Source: Halovenus halobia
Lineage (GTDB): Archaea > Halobacteriota > Halobacteria > Halobacteriales > Haloarculaceae
DNA length: 64,000 nucleotides
Direction of reading: 5' to 3'
NCBI RefSeq assembly: GCF_051414135.1
Contig: NZ_JBLKOA010000001.1
Span: forward strand, 1-64,000
Within the stretch, counting starts at the first letter, position 1; every line of letters starts with the position of its first letter. The notes beneath the pieces are model-generated. The model was not told the DNA's origin and ran no database searches. It saw only the letters and a program-made list of their open reading frames with translations. Shown here piece by piece: positions 26,127 to 35,404 of the stretch. Both the position numbers and the translations under genes were made by a program.

Positions 26127-29100
26127 TCAACTGCCGACGTTGTTCTCGACAGCGACGGTGAACGACCCGACGCTGTTGGCGTCGACGACGATACTCGGCT
26201 GGTTGGCTTCGGGCGCGTGGCTCAGTTCGACTGACTCACCGGCCTGAATGCTGCGGTTGAGCGTGAACCGGACTGTGCTGTCGCCACTCGCGTCAACGCC
26301 GGTGATTTCGACGGCCTCGCCGTCGGCGGTCACCGTCGTATCCTCGATTGCGTCCGAACTACTGGTGACGGTGACGTTGCCAGCGAGACTGACCGACACC
26401 TCATCGGCCGGGTTGCTGACAGCCGCGGATTCGACAACCTCGGAATCGTTGCCAGCGTCAGGCTCCTGCTGTGTGAGTTCGACTGTCGTCGGCTCAGTAT
26501 CCGCGGTGACTACCTCCTCCTCGGTCACCTCGATGCCGCTGGCGCTGAACTGCGTGCCGTCCGCACCGCTGGCGCTGATCTGGTAGGTGCCGTTCGCGCG
26601 GGCGCTGACGTTCGTGTGTCCGTTATCGACACCAATCTCGTCGTATCCCGTCGTCGAGTACGGCACAGTCGTGCTGAACTCGCCATTCTCGTCTGTCTGG
26701 ACGCGCTGGGTGTACTGGAACTCGTTGCCGTTTGCTGGCTCGATTGGCACACTGAGTGTCAGTGTCCCGTTCTCTGGACCGTTCTCGCCCTGAATGGTCT
26801 GGCCGGGCACGCGCTCGAAGGTTTTCAACCACTTCGGATTCGTTCCGGTAAGCGCCTGCTGGGCCTGCTGTTGTGCGAGTGCCTGTAGCTGCCTACTGTT
26901 ATTCTGGCCGCCGAACAGCCCGGAGAATCGGCTCTGGTAGGCACCGACAATTCCCGACCGCCGCAGGTCACGCTGGACAACCGATGTCCGGGCAAAGCTG
27001 ACGCCCTTGTTTGCGAGTTCCTGTGCGTCCGAGGTGTCCCCGCGTGGTACCGCCGATGTCTCAGACATGTGAACGACCCGGAAGTGATCAAGTGCTTCAA
27101 CCCGCTGTTCTGGGAGCACGCCGACACCACCAACCTGCCGCGTTTCCGCCTGAGATGCCCACTCTCGCGCCTCGCTCATACTCTGGAAGCCTTGCACGTT
27201 CTGTTGGACGGTTGGCCGTCGGTCGACGCCGATTGGCTGTGGCGCACGCGAACTGCCGTGATAGTGGTACAGCCGTGCGACCATCGAGTTATAGTAGCGC
27301 TGGTCGTGTGCGATGAGCTCAGTCGCCCTGAACAGACCGCTGGCGGAGGTGATCTGTGATTCCGGGTTGATGACACGCTGGTAGAAGTCAGTTCGACTGT
27401 ACTCCTCGCTAAACTGGACCGGTGCGAAGAATTTCCCGCCGACCTGTCCTTCAGTCTCGACCATCTGCCAGTCGATCATTACGTATTGCGTCTCTGCATC
27501 TTCTCCCTCGTCGAATTCCTCTTCGAGGTGTGTGAGTGCCTCAGACTCGTTCTGTGCGAGCAGGAAGTCAGCGGCGGGCCGTGCGCCCTGCTGGAACGGA
27601 TTCGCGTTCGGGATCCGCTCTGCCCGGTTTGTTATCCAGTGGCCGTAGTCCCACCACGACAGCACGCCGTAGGACCCCTCAGGGTAATCGTAGTCGTCTG
27701 TCCGGTCGTATTTACCGAAGTAGTCCATTACCTCGCCATCGGGATTGTTGTACTTCCCAGGTTCGGGCGTGTTCTCTTCCATCCAGGTGAGACTCTCGTC
27801 CCAGACGATGACGTTGCCTGGTTGACTCAGGTTGTCCGCTCGGTCCGTGGCTGTCCGGTCGAGTCCGACGTAGGGCAGTCCCATCAGCGGCACGAACATC
27901 ACCATCACGACGAGGGCGACAGTCAGCACCTGATAGACTTCGATGGTGGATTCATCGCTGTCTGGTGTCCCGATGGTCTTGATCATGAAGCCAGCGAGGA
28001 CGGCGTTGAGTGCGCCAATCGGCACGACGAGATAGTTCCCAAACCGTGTCTGGGTCAGTGTCGCAGCGACCATGAACGCAAGCCAGAACACGAGTAGTAG
28101 CTGCTGACTCTCGGGTTCTTTCTTGAGTGCCTGCCGCCCGAGAACGATAACAGCGCCGATGACGGCGGTCACGATACCGAGCCCGTATCGCTCGTAGAAG
28201 TACGCCTGCGGGTCCGCCGGCGGCTGTGCCTCGCCAATTGTTCCGGCGGCCGTCCCGGGCGAGGTAATAAACCCGAAGACACGGTCGACCTGTGAGAAGA
28301 AGAAACTGAACAGGTCAGGAAGAACGAGGGCAACGAAGCCAATCCCAACGAACAGTGTCACGGCGACAATTCCCGGATACGCTGACCGGGAGAGGTCCCG
28401 GCTGTCGACTTCTCGGGAGAGCCAGGCGAGGAAAATCAGCCCGAAGACGACGAGAAACGCAAGCCCTGGCAGGAGGGCCGACCGGGTTGTAACGGAGATT
28501 TCGAGGGTTCTCGTGGACCCAAGCTGGAGGATACCCGCCGTCGAGAGGCTGATAATCCCGACCACTGCCGTGTGTTCGGGACTGCGCCTGCGGACGTGTT
28601 CGAGACAGAGGTGGACTGTGAAGAAGACCGCGAGAATACCGAACAGCCAGACGCCAGGCGGCCATGCCCAGAGGTACATCGACATCGCGACGCCGGCGAG
28701 TAGCGAGTAGCTGATGGTCTTCCGAAGTGTCGAAATCTCACCGGCTGCGAGCAGTTCGTAGACCGGTTTCTCGTCTTCTGCTGCGGAGAGGGCCACCATA
28801 ATCCCGAGTACCGACAGCGCCATAAACAGCGCTTCTGCGGAGTGATGCTGGGGGTGGCCGGCCAGCGTGAACTGTAGTAAGCGATCTGGTGCGAGCGCAA
28901 TGAATCCGATGACAGTCAGTCCTCCAACCCGACCGCCAACGCGACGGCCAATCAGGTACCCCGGCACACAAATCGCGAGGGCAAACAGGACTGGTGTGAA
29001 CAGGACGACGTGGTCGAACAGGTTACTGCCCGGCGAGCCCAGGCCCACGATGAGGGCAATCAGCGCAATAATTTGGTCGAACAGCGCGCCGAACTGTCCC

Positions 29101-29378
29101 GTTGCGGTGCCGTACGGGAAAAATGTCCACGGGTCATAGGGCATCGTCCCGAGGAAATTCTCCGTGGCGTACTCTGCGGAGCGGTGGTTGTACCAGGAGT
29201 CGTTACCGCTGTAATAGACGGTCCCCTCGTAGACGAAATTTGACCAGTTCCGAATTCGATTCCAGAAAAGGAACCCGATCAGGACGGCCAGCACTGGGTA
29301 GTGATAGAACTCCGTCAACCAGTCCAGTACCGCCCGTGTTTCGGAGTCGTCTGCCAGTTGTTCCCGCCAGTTGCTCAT
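26127..29378 (-). CDS. aglB: dolichyl-phosphooligosaccharide-protein glycosyltransferase (AglB)
   Basis: A 1083-residue oligosaccharyltransferase of the STT3 family that moves glycans from dolichyl phosphate onto Asn of S-layer and other surface proteins. Residues 1-490 hold about 13 membrane segments. The first external loop contains NDSWYNHR, the likely acceptor/metal region. The catalytic WWDYG is near residue 573. The C-terminal 350 residues form an external beta-rich region with Thr/Ser/Glu-rich linkers, longer than in most archaea. No other glycosylation genes are in the window, but the DUF368 gene follows it. Confidence 0.95.
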   Translation of the reverse strand: MSNWREQLADDSETRAVLDWLTEFYHYPVLAVLIGFLFWNRIRNWSNFVYEGTVYYSGNDSWYNHRSAEYATENFLGTMPYDPWTFFPYGTATGQFGALFDQIIALIALIVGLGSPGSNLFDHVVLFTPVLFALAICVPGYLIGRRVGGRVGGLTVIGFIALAPDRLLQFTLAGHPQHHSAEALFMALSVLGIMVALSAAEDEKPVYELLAAGEISTLRKTISYSLLAGVAMSMYLWAWPPGVWLFGILAVFFTVHLCLEHVRRRSPEHTAVVGIISLSTAGILQLGSTRTLEISVTTRSALLPGLAFLVVFGLIFLAWLSREVDSRDLSRSAYPGIVAVTLFVGIGFVALVLPDLFSFFFSQVDRVFGFITSPGTAAGTIGEAQPPADPQAYFYERYGLGIVTAVIGAVIVLGRQALKKEPESQQLLLVFWLAFMVAATLTQTRFGNYLVVPIGALNAVLAGFMIKTIGTPDSDESTIEVYQVLTVALVVMVMFVPLMGLPYVGLDRTATDRADNLSQPGNVIVWDESLTWMEENTPEPGKYNNPDGEVMDYFGKYDRTDDYDYPEGSYGVLSWWDYGHWITNRAERIPNANPFQQGARPAADFLLAQNESEALTHLEEEFDEGEDAETQYVMIDWQMVETEGQVGGKFFAPVQFSEEYSRTDFYQRVINPESQITSASGLFRATELIAHDQRYYNSMVARLYHYHGSSRAPQPIGVDRRPTVQQNVQGFQSMSEAREWASQAETRQVGGVGVLPEQRVEALDHFRVVHMSETSAVPRGDTSDAQELANKGVSFARTSVVQRDLRRSGIVGAYQSRFSGLFGGQNNSRQLQALAQQQAQQALTGTNPKWLKTFERVPGQTIQGENGPENGTLTLSVPIEPANGNEFQYTQRVQTDENGEFSTTVPYSTTGYDEIGVDNGHTNVSARANGTYQISASGADGTQFSASGIEVTEEEVVTADTEPTTVELTQQEPDAGNDSEVVESAAVSNPADEVSVSLAGNVTVTSSSDAIEDTTVTADGEAVEITGVDASGDSTVRFTLNRSIQAGESVELSHAPEANQPSIVVDANSVGSFTVAVENNVGS

Positions 29379-29439
29379 TAGCAGATGACAGAAGCAGTGT
29401 GCGCATAAGCCTTATGTAATGCACTGGCGGCGGGTTGTC

Positions 29440-29904
29440 TCAGGCACCGAACTCCGATTCAGTTACCCTGACAGTCACGGTTCGGTCAACCTCACGCAGG
29501 TCGTATTCGGGAATCTCTGCGCCGGTTCTGGTGACCAACATCGGCTCGACCAGTTCTGGTGGCTCCGTCTCCTCGTCGACGCCGTACACGCGGAGAAATC
29601 GCTCGCTTTCGGCTGGCGTTAGCTCGTCGTTTCTGATTGCCGTGGCGAGGTCACGAGAGAGCCACTCTTCGTCGCTGACTGATGGCTCCAGCACGAAGGC
29701 GTCCGCGACGAATCGGATAAGATACCAGTCGAGGTCGTTCAACAGCGAGACTGCTGCACCGAGACTGACGGTTTCGACGGCGAGTGTGTTCGCGTATAGC
29801 TCGGTAATGTCGTACGCCGCCAGCGCGTCACGAGCAGTCTCACGGGAGAGCAGTTCGTACTGCAGGTTTGTCTCCGACTCTCCGACGAGACAGACACGAG
29901 TCAT
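29440..29904 (-). CDS. conserved haloarchaeal protein (probably DUF5804)
   Basis: A 154-residue soluble protein beginning MTRVCLVGESETNLQYELL. I recognise this as a conserved haloarchaeal family I believe is DUF5804, with SLGAAVSLLNDLDWYLIRF in the middle and EWLSRDLATAIRNDEL after it. Function unknown; no metal or nucleotide motif is visible. The ATG at 29904 is chosen because the family starts exactly there. The 28 residues upstream are low complexity and polar. It is on the same strand as the enoyl-CoA hydratase upstream, separated by about 110 nt. Confidence 0.75.
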   Translation of the reverse strand: MTRVCLVGESETNLQYELLSRETARDALAAYDITELYANTLAVETVSLGAAVSLLNDLDWYLIRFVADAFVLEPSVSDEEWLSRDLATAIRNDELTPAESERFLRVYGVDEETEPPELVEPMLVTRTGAEIPEYDLREVDRTVTVRVTESEFGA

Positions 29905-30013
29905 GGCCCGGCCCCTCTCGCGAGGCGACTGCTCGCTCGTGTCTTGCTGGTCGCCGGTTGTCCTCTCTTCATTCGTGACACACTCCACCGCGGTTGCTCA
30001 AAGTGGTTTCGCA

Positions 30014-30694
30014 CTATTTTGCCTCGAAGGCGTCGATGAGGCTCGCAAACGCTTCCTGTTCGCGCTGGTGCTGGGTCGGGATATCCGCTCGGTCGCGGAT
30101 TCGCTCCTTGATCGCTCGCATTGCACCCGGGTCGTTCTCGGCGAGTTCCTCGGCAACCGTCCGTGGCTGGTCGACAATTCGACTGCACAGTCCGTGCTCG
30201 TAGGCCTCTGTCGCGTCGAGCACTCGCCCCGACAGCGAGATATCGAGTGCGATTCCTTCACCGACGACTCGGGGGAGTCGTGCTGTTCCGCCCCACGCGC
30301 CGAACAGCCCGAGTTCGACGCCGCTCTCGGCGAACGTCGCGTCTGGTGTGGCGACCCGAAGGTCACAGGCCAGCGCGAGTTCAACGCCGCCGCCCCGAGC
30401 AGCGCCATCGACACCTGCGATAACAGCACCGTCGTACGATTCCAGTGCCTGCCCAACGGACTGGCCTCGCTGTGCGAACGCCGCTGCAGAGTCCTCGTCG
30501 AGCGAACGGACCGCCTCTAGGTCGGCCCCCGCACAGAAGGCGTCGCCGGCACCGTGGAGATACACCACTGGCTCGGTTGCCGTTTCAACTGCCGCCTTGA
30601 GGTCGTCCAATCCAGTCCGCGTCAGCGCGTTCCGGCGGTCGGGCCGGTCGAGTGTAATCTCCCGGACACCGTCGGTGACTGCTGTGGTAATCAT
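30014..30694 (-). CDS. enoyl-CoA hydratase/isomerase family protein
   Basis: A 226-residue crotonase-fold enzyme for acyl-CoA metabolism. It has LDRPDRRNALTRTGLDDL near the N-terminus, then VYLHGAGDAFCAGADLEAV, where the oxyanion hole forms, and GAARGGGVELALACDLRVA, with FGAWGGTARLPRVVGEG farther on. The second catalytic Glu is not evident, so hydratase activity is uncertain; isomerase or another reaction is possible. The ATG at 30694 is preferred to one nine codons upstream because it precedes the first beta strand. No beta-oxidation partner is adjacent. Confidence 0.85.
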   Translation of the reverse strand: MITTAVTDGVREITLDRPDRRNALTRTGLDDLKAAVETATEPVVYLHGAGDAFCAGADLEAVRSLDEDSAAAFAQRGQSVGQALESYDGAVIAGVDGAARGGGVELALACDLRVATPDATFAESGVELGLFGAWGGTARLPRVVGEGIALDISLSGRVLDATEAYEHGLCSRIVDQPRTVAEELAENDPGAMRAIKERIRDRADIPTQHQREQEAFASLIDAFEAK

Positions 30695-30755
30695 GGACAG
30701 TCTTCTGGCGGTTGTTTCCAAAGTTCTTTGCCTTTGCTCCCGCTATACAGGTGTA

Positions 30756-31451
30756 ATGGACGAAGCCGGGGCGACGCGTCAGGCCGCGCTCGGTGCCGTG
30801 CGGGATGTCGAACCTGCGGGGTTGCACGAGCGGATTACCGAATGGCTCGACCAGAGCTCGATGGTGCCAGGCGTATTGACGATTCGATTCGCACGCGCGA
30901 CAACTGATTCGCCGACAGCACACACCGAGTCGCAGCCAGGCGGTGACGAGCTTGCAGACCCAGTCGGTGAACGTGCTGCAGGCGTTCAGCTGATCTACGA
31001 TGGGCTTCGCCTCACGCGCCGACTCGCACACGACGAGCCGTGGGAAACCGGCGGCGGAGACGACGCTGACCTGGATATTCTCGTCGCGGACGTACTCGTT
31101 GCCCGTGGTTTCTATCTGCTGGCCAAGACAGACGCCGCCGAGCGGGCCGTCGAGACAGTCCGAGCGTTCGGTCGTGACCAGACTCGCCAGCAGGACAGCG
31201 GTGCGGACGGGCTGGACCGAAACCTCGAAACTGACGCCCTGGAACTGGCGGCGGCGGCCGGAACTGCCGTCGGTAACCGTGCCCTCTCGCCGAGTGTCAC
31301 CGGCTTCGCTGCCGAGTTGGCCGACGAACTGGCAGATGACGACTTCCCGCCAGCGGAGGAGTTGCTCGCTGGCGTCGACGCCGAGCGCCTCCGTGGACTG
31401 ACCGCAGAACAGGGCGGCAGTGACGGCCTGACGACGTCGGTTGATGATTGA
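30756..31451 (+). CDS. conserved haloarchaeal protein, possible isoprenoid-synthase-like fold
   Basis: A 231-residue acidic protein starting MDEAGATRQAALGAV. It has a helical pattern and the segment ADVLVARGFYLLAKTDAAERAVETVRAFG, resembling the helical core of polyprenyl synthetases, but no aspartate-rich catalytic motif. I think it belongs to a haloarchaeal family (DUF7114) related to that fold; this is not certain. An in-frame open stretch starting at 30348 overlaps the enoyl-CoA hydratase and is not part of the gene. It is the last core gene before the tRNA-Thr. Confidence 0.7.
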   Translation: MDEAGATRQAALGAVRDVEPAGLHERITEWLDQSSMVPGVLTIRFARATTDSPTAHTESQPGGDELADPVGERAAGVQLIYDGLRLTRRLAHDEPWETGGGDDADLDILVADVLVARGFYLLAKTDAAERAVETVRAFGRDQTRQQDSGADGLDRNLETDALELAAAAGTAVGNRALSPSVTGFAAELADELADDDFPPAEELLAGVDAERLRGLTAEQGGSDGLTTSVDD

Positions 31452-31511
31452 TAGCAGGGCCGGCGTGAATCGAAACGTTCAAAGATGACTCGCCGCAACC
31501 TGTGAGTGCGT

Positions 31512-31583
31512 GCCTGGGTAGCTTAGCGGTAAAGCGCGTCCTTGGTAAGGACGAGACCCCGGATTCAAATTCCGGCCTAGGCT
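31512..31583 (+). tRNA. tRNA-Thr (anticodon GGT)
   Basis: The complete cloverleaf can be folded. Acceptor stem GCCTGGG/CCTAGGC (one G-T pair), D-stem GCTT/AAGC with loop AGCGGTA, anticodon stem CGTCC/GGACG with loop TTGGTAA giving anticodon GGT, and T-stem CCGGA/TCCGG with loop TTCAAAT. The discriminator is T, as in archaeal tRNA-Thr. No CCA is encoded and there is no intron. Its 3' part is the attachment site used by the element that follows. Confidence 0.97.
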
Positions 31584-31584
31584 T
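31526..31584 (+). repeat. attL: 59-bp direct repeat at the tRNA-Thr 3' part
   Basis: Bases 31526-31584 are identical to 55681-55739. The repeat covers the tRNA from the D-loop to one base beyond the discriminator, so the element carries a near-complete tRNA copy and restores the gene after integration. The flanking bases (A before and C after at this copy) differ from those at the other copy (C and T), which gives the exact limits. Confidence 0.95.
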
Positions 31585-31586
31585 CC

Positions 31587-31600
31587 GGCGTTTCAGCGCC
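31587..31600 (+). terminator. hairpin after tRNA-Thr
   Basis: GGCG-TTTCAG-CGCC can form a short stem, followed by TCTCTTCCCATTTT. It is 3 nt beyond the mature tRNA end, which is a suitable place for a terminator or 3'-processing element. The stem is only 4 bp, so the call is weak. Confidence 0.35.
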
Positions 31601-31637
31601 TCTCTTCCCATTTTACGCCCTTCTTGGGAGAGAACAA

Positions 31638-31769
31638 ATGGAACTCAAGAACGTTACGTTTCACTACACGGCAACCCCGTCGCCGTCTTGCGATTCGTAT
31701 AGTTGTCAGGACACCATAAGGTCAGGCACTACGCCGTCCCGCGATTCCGGGGGTGAGCGGTGCCGATGA
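31638..31769 (+). CDS. possible 43-aa leader peptide coupled to the integrase
   Basis: A short frame (MELKNVTFHYTATPSPSCDS...) from ATG 31638 to TGA 31767-31769 overlaps the integrase ATG at 31766 as ATGA. Such overlaps are usual in haloarchaeal operons and support both the ORF and the 31766 start of the integrase. The peptide has three cysteines and no recognised motif. It may be a regulatory leader controlling integrase translation, or a chance frame. Confidence 0.35.
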   Translation: MELKNVTFHYTATPSPSCDSYSCQDTIRSGTTPSRDSGGERCR

Positions 31770-32956
31770 ACCGGACTGACCCGCTCGACAACCTCGGTAG
31801 CGGAGAAACCGTATCGGCGGAGATTCCACCCGCGCCCGAAGACTACGAGTTCGAATATCCGTTGGTCAGCGAGCGCTCGAAGCGCGACCTACAAGAGTTC
31901 GGACTGAACATGGTAGACGACTATCGGGACTTCAAGCACGAACTGCTGTCGTGGCTCGCCAACTACGGGAAGAATCCCGAGAAACACGAGGGCCTTGCAC
32001 GTTCGACGCTCGAATCCACCCACTACAAACTCGAAACTGCCTTCCGGTGGCTGTGGCGGTACGAGAACCAGTACACTACGCAGTTCACGCCCGACCACGC
32101 GGACAAGTTCGTTCGCGTTCTCGACCAGTCCGAGGGGATGATTGACTCGACCGTGCTACACCACGCCAAGGACGTTAAGCGGTACTTCCGCTTCAGCAAC
32201 CATGTCCGGGGAACGGACTACGAGTGGGAACTTGACGTGGAACTCTCACAGGCGAACGGTGACGAGCGGGATTACCTTCGACGGAGTGCGTTCGAGCCAC
32301 TGTATCAGGCCGCGCTCGAACATTCGTCGGTGAAAAGTTACCACTCGGTGTCGCCCGATGAACGTAGTCAACTGAAGGCCTTCGTCGCACAGCGGCTTGG
32401 TATCCCGAAGGAGAAGGTCGGCCCGGCGGAGTTCAAAGAAGCGAACTCATGGAAGTACCCGTCCATGATTGCGGTCACGCTCGACACCGGACTACGACCT
32501 ATCGAGGTTGGTCGGGCGAAGGTATCGTGGGTCAACCTCGAAGATAACGAACTGAACATCCCGAAAGACGAGGCCACGAAGAACGAAGCGCATTGGAACT
32601 GTGCTATCAAGGGCCGGACGGCGAAGGCCCTGAAACGCTGGCTCGATGAACGGGGGTCGATGGACAAGTACGACGGTAGAGACGAGTTGTGGCTAACGCA
32701 GAAGTCGTCGCCGTACAGTTCCAAATCGTGCAACGCTCTCCTTCACCGGATAATCGAGAGCGGTGACGTTCCGATTCCCGAGCATAAGGAAATCTCGTGG
32801 TACTCTATCCGGCATGGGGTGGCGACGTATTGGGCCAACCACGTTGGCCCGCACCACGCGAAAGAGCAACTGCGCCACAAGAGCCTGAACACGACTATGA
32901 AGTACCTACACTCGGACGCAGAAACGCGGAACAGTGCTGTAGAGCAAATCTGGTAA
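31766..32956 (+). CDS. int: tyrosine-family integrase
   Basis: A 396-residue site-specific recombinase that should catalyse insertion and excision at the tRNA-Thr att site. The N-terminal half (to about residue 190) is the helical arm/core-binding region. The catalytic domain has the first Arg in DTGLRPIEVGRA (about residue 245), the second Arg and His in WYSIRHGVATYW, and the nucleophile Tyr in TTMKYLHSD (about residue 379). All catalytic residues appear intact, so the enzyme may be active. A GTG at 31760 is an alternative start, but the ATGA overlap with the leader frame favours 31766. Confidence 0.92.
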   Translation: MNRTDPLDNLGSGETVSAEIPPAPEDYEFEYPLVSERSKRDLQEFGLNMVDDYRDFKHELLSWLANYGKNPEKHEGLARSTLESTHYKLETAFRWLWRYENQYTTQFTPDHADKFVRVLDQSEGMIDSTVLHHAKDVKRYFRFSNHVRGTDYEWELDVELSQANGDERDYLRRSAFEPLYQAALEHSSVKSYHSVSPDERSQLKAFVAQRLGIPKEKVGPAEFKEANSWKYPSMIAVTLDTGLRPIEVGRAKVSWVNLEDNELNIPKDEATKNEAHWNCAIKGRTAKALKRWLDERGSMDKYDGRDELWLTQKSSPYSSKSCNALLHRIIESGDVPIPEHKEISWYSIRHGVATYWANHVGPHHAKEQLRHKSLNTTMKYLHSDAETRNSAVEQIW

Positions 32957-33003
32957 CGAGAGTTCACCAGAACGTTTTATTTCGGTCGTTCGTACCCGCT
33001 TGC

Positions 33004-33993
33004 ATGACCTTCGGTTCTACATGGCAGAACCTTCTCGACAACATCGAAGAACTCCCGTCGGACGCGACCCTCGTCACCCCACTTTCGCGCAAGGCGTTTC
33101 GCGTCACCGACGTTCAGGAACACCGAGTGCTGATTCAGTACCGCGACGACGACGAGACGATACCCCTACAGCGCGACCAGTTCGAGACACTTCACCGTCG
33201 TATCCAAGACTCGCGCGGCGAGTTCGAGTTAGACCGGCTCCCACCAGACGCGGAACCTTACGCGACCGTGCTGTCGCTACACCCGCGCTTCGAGGTAGAC
33301 GACCGGGAAGGGACGCTAACCGAGTCGGAGACGCCCACAGGCTCGCCGTTAGTGGACGCGACTGAAGACACCGACGACGGCGACGACGAGCGCGAAGAGC
33401 CGGATGTAGACGTGTATGCAGACGCTCTGTTGCTTATCGACGCCCTCGAACGTCACGATGTAACCCACCTTGAAGACGTGGAAACGCCCGCTCTCGTCAA
33501 CCTCTATACGCTTCTCTCCGATGTACAGCGCAACGCCAACGACCTGCGCCAAGACGTGCGGACTGTCCTTCTCGACCGATTACATCATGACCAACCCGTC
33601 AGCGGTCAGTTCGGGTCAGTCCAACGGACAAGTCGTCGGAATCGGTCACTCAAGGACGACGAGGTAGTGCTGAACGCTTTCGAGTCCGCAGGTATCGAAC
33701 GGGAACGCCTGACGACTGTTGATTCGGACAAGGTAGACGAAGCGCTCGACGTGACCGAACTGTCCGAAACCGACGTGTACGAAGTCGAAGAGAGCGAGTA
33801 CGTCCGGAAGGCGGACGTTGACGAAGACGAGAAGGAGACGCGCCTACAGGGACTCAAGGACAGGCTGGCAGAGACGGAAGGCGAGGAAGCCGACGAACTC
33901 CGCGAGGAAATCGAGGAACTCGAAGACCGAATTGACGAACTGACCGAGTTCCGGTCGGGTCGGTCGTTCCACGAATCCGCTACTGGTGGATAG
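33004..33993 (+). CDS. hypothetical protein with C-terminal coiled coil
   Basis: A 329-residue acidic protein. Residues 1-75 are beta-rich (LVTPLSRKAFRVTDVQEHRVLIQYRDDD); a highly acidic linker (EDTDDGDDEREEPDVDV) follows; the last 60 residues are a clear heptad coiled coil ending RLQGLKDRLAETEGEEADEL. No enzyme motif is visible. It is the second gene on the plus strand after the integrase, 47 nt away, and the next gene is convergent. ATG at 33004 is the first Met of the frame that gives coherent composition. I do not recognise the family. Confidence 0.75.
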   Translation: MTFGSTWQNLLDNIEELPSDATLVTPLSRKAFRVTDVQEHRVLIQYRDDDETIPLQRDQFETLHRRIQDSRGEFELDRLPPDAEPYATVLSLHPRFEVDDREGTLTESETPTGSPLVDATEDTDDGDDEREEPDVDVYADALLLIDALERHDVTHLEDVETPALVNLYTLLSDVQRNANDLRQDVRTVLLDRLHHDQPVSGQFGSVQRTSRRNRSLKDDEVVLNAFESAGIERERLTTVDSDKVDEALDVTELSETDVYEVEESEYVRKADVDEDEKETRLQGLKDRLAETEGEEADELREEIEELEDRIDELTEFRSGRSFHESATGG

Positions 33994-33999
33994 CCACCT

Positions 34000-34581
34000 T
34001 CACCGCAGATGTTCGAGGATTTGGAGAATCCGAAACCCGAGTTCACCGTAGTCCTTCTCGGTCTGCCCCGCCTTCTCGCGTAGTGCTTCTATGCGCTCGG
34101 TGTACTCTTCGTTAATTACGAGTTCGAGTTCCGCGCCAGTTTCGTCTTCGAACTCGTCGGCCATGTCGTACAGACCTGTCAGTAGGTACTTTTCATCACG
34201 GTTCCCGCGCACGACGGGCGACCAGAACTGGTAGACGAAGGAATAGTCGTCGGCGTCGAAGAGTTCGGTGACGTACTCTCTATCAGCGGTAAACTTCTCC
34301 CATAACCGTTCGAGCGTGTGCTGGTAGTCGTCGTTCCCGTACTCTTCCCATCGGTCGGTGTCGGGTGTCCCCGAGTAGTGAAGGCCGTCGATATGGGTCA
34401 CAACTTCGCAGGTATAGACGACCCGTTCACCTCGTTCAGTGCTGTCTACCCCTATCACGTCAATTTCGAGTTGGTCGCCTTGCTTTTGCGACCGCTGGTT
34501 ATACATCACCAGTTCGCAACCCTCTACGAGCCGAAGGTACGAGCCGACGAGAAGTTCCCCTGATTCCGGCTGTTCGGTCAT
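34000..34581 (-). CDS. PD-(D/E)XK-like nuclease-fold protein
   Basis: A 193-residue protein whose N-terminal half has the arrangement of a restriction-endonuclease-like fold: VGSYLRLVEGCELVMYNQ, then LEIDVIGVD and VVYTCEVVTH. The Glu in the first helix, the Asp of EIDVIG and the Glu of CEVV would be the acidic metal ligands, although the usual Lys after the last Glu is replaced by Val-Val-Thr. That makes nuclease activity uncertain. It is convergent with the coiled-coil protein with a 6-nt gap. It may belong to the element's defence or DNA-processing genes. Confidence 0.6.
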   Translation of the reverse strand: MTEQPESGELLVGSYLRLVEGCELVMYNQRSQKQGDQLEIDVIGVDSTERGERVVYTCEVVTHIDGLHYSGTPDTDRWEEYGNDDYQHTLERLWEKFTADREYVTELFDADDYSFVYQFWSPVVRGNRDEKYLLTGLYDMADEFEDETGAELELVINEEYTERIEALREKAGQTEKDYGELGFRILQILEHLR

Positions 34582-34623
34582 ACATCCACCTCAAGGCGTT
34601 CCATCAAAAACATTCAGTCCGAG

Positions 34624-35277
34624 TTATCCAGTCACACCACCTTTCGCTTTTTTAGCGTGCGCTCGGGCCTTCGGTAGAGAAATGGGAATGAGAACAACCG
34701 TCATACATAGCGCAACGTGAATCCACCTCCATTTTTTGTGGTCGCTCGGATTGAACCCACAGTGCGGACACCGACTAACCCCTTCGGATACACCCTCACC
34801 ACACTCGACACAGGATTCGGTCTTGTGAAGGTCTGCGCGATTCGCGGAACCAGACGAGGTTGCTTGCTCTGCTGGTTGGTGGTTGCTGATTTGCTCTCGA
34901 ATGTAGTCAACCATTTCTTCGAGTTCAGCGTCCCCCGGCTCGTCTGCTTTGAATGTGTACGTCTTGCCCCGTATCGTTCGGAGTTTAATCTGTGTACCAG
35001 TCAACCCACTTGACCCTATGTCAGCCGCACTCAGGTCTTCGTATTGGACTTCCTCGACCTTGCTACCTGTGATTTGAGGAATTTTGATAAAGACTCGCTG
35101 GTCAGTCGCCACCATACGGGGCCACCCTTTCGTACTGCTGAGTTTAGATGTAGACCCCTGAAATTTCGCTTTTACGTTACCGCTTCCCTTTGCGATATAA
35201 TTGACTGTCTCGTCACTCCAAACTTCGCTCTCTACCTTGCCGAGGGTATCGTCTGTGACGTAGTTTCCTTGAGGCAT
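34624..35277 (-). CDS. bacterial-type PH-domain protein with zinc ribbon and membrane tail
   Basis: A 217-residue protein. Residues 20-130 resemble a bPH/short PH-like domain (MVATDQRVFIKIPQ, EVQYEDLSAADIGSSG, KTYTFKADEPGDAELEEMVDY). After a polar linker comes the zinc ribbon CVECGEGVSEGVSRCPHCG. One membrane segment (WIHVALCMTVVLIPISL) lies before a Lys-rich tail. The start at 35277 (MPQGN) is selected over one 11 codons upstream by composition only. PH-like proteins bind membranes or other proteins; function is unknown here. It is on the same strand as the PD-(D/E)XK-like gene, about 40 nt upstream. Confidence 0.7.
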   Translation of the reverse strand: MPQGNYVTDDTLGKVESEVWSDETVNYIAKGSGNVKAKFQGSTSKLSSTKGWPRMVATDQRVFIKIPQITGSKVEEVQYEDLSAADIGSSGLTGTQIKLRTIRGKTYTFKADEPGDAELEEMVDYIREQISNHQPAEQATSSGSANRADLHKTESCVECGEGVSEGVSRCPHCGFNPSDHKKWRWIHVALCMTVVLIPISLPKARAHAKKAKGGVTG

Positions 35278-35404
35278 TCGAGAGTCACCAATTCTGTTAG
35301 TAAATGACACGGATTTCGCATATAACTGTTGCTGTAGTTTACACTGTGTTAACTAAAGTATACGATTCGTGATATGTAACGACAACGCCCCTGACTCTCC
35401 AGTA

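Noticed and set aside
30348..30755. Upstream extension of the 231-residue gene at 30756
   Set aside because: It overlaps the enoyl-CoA hydratase gene on the other strand and does not look like coding sequence.
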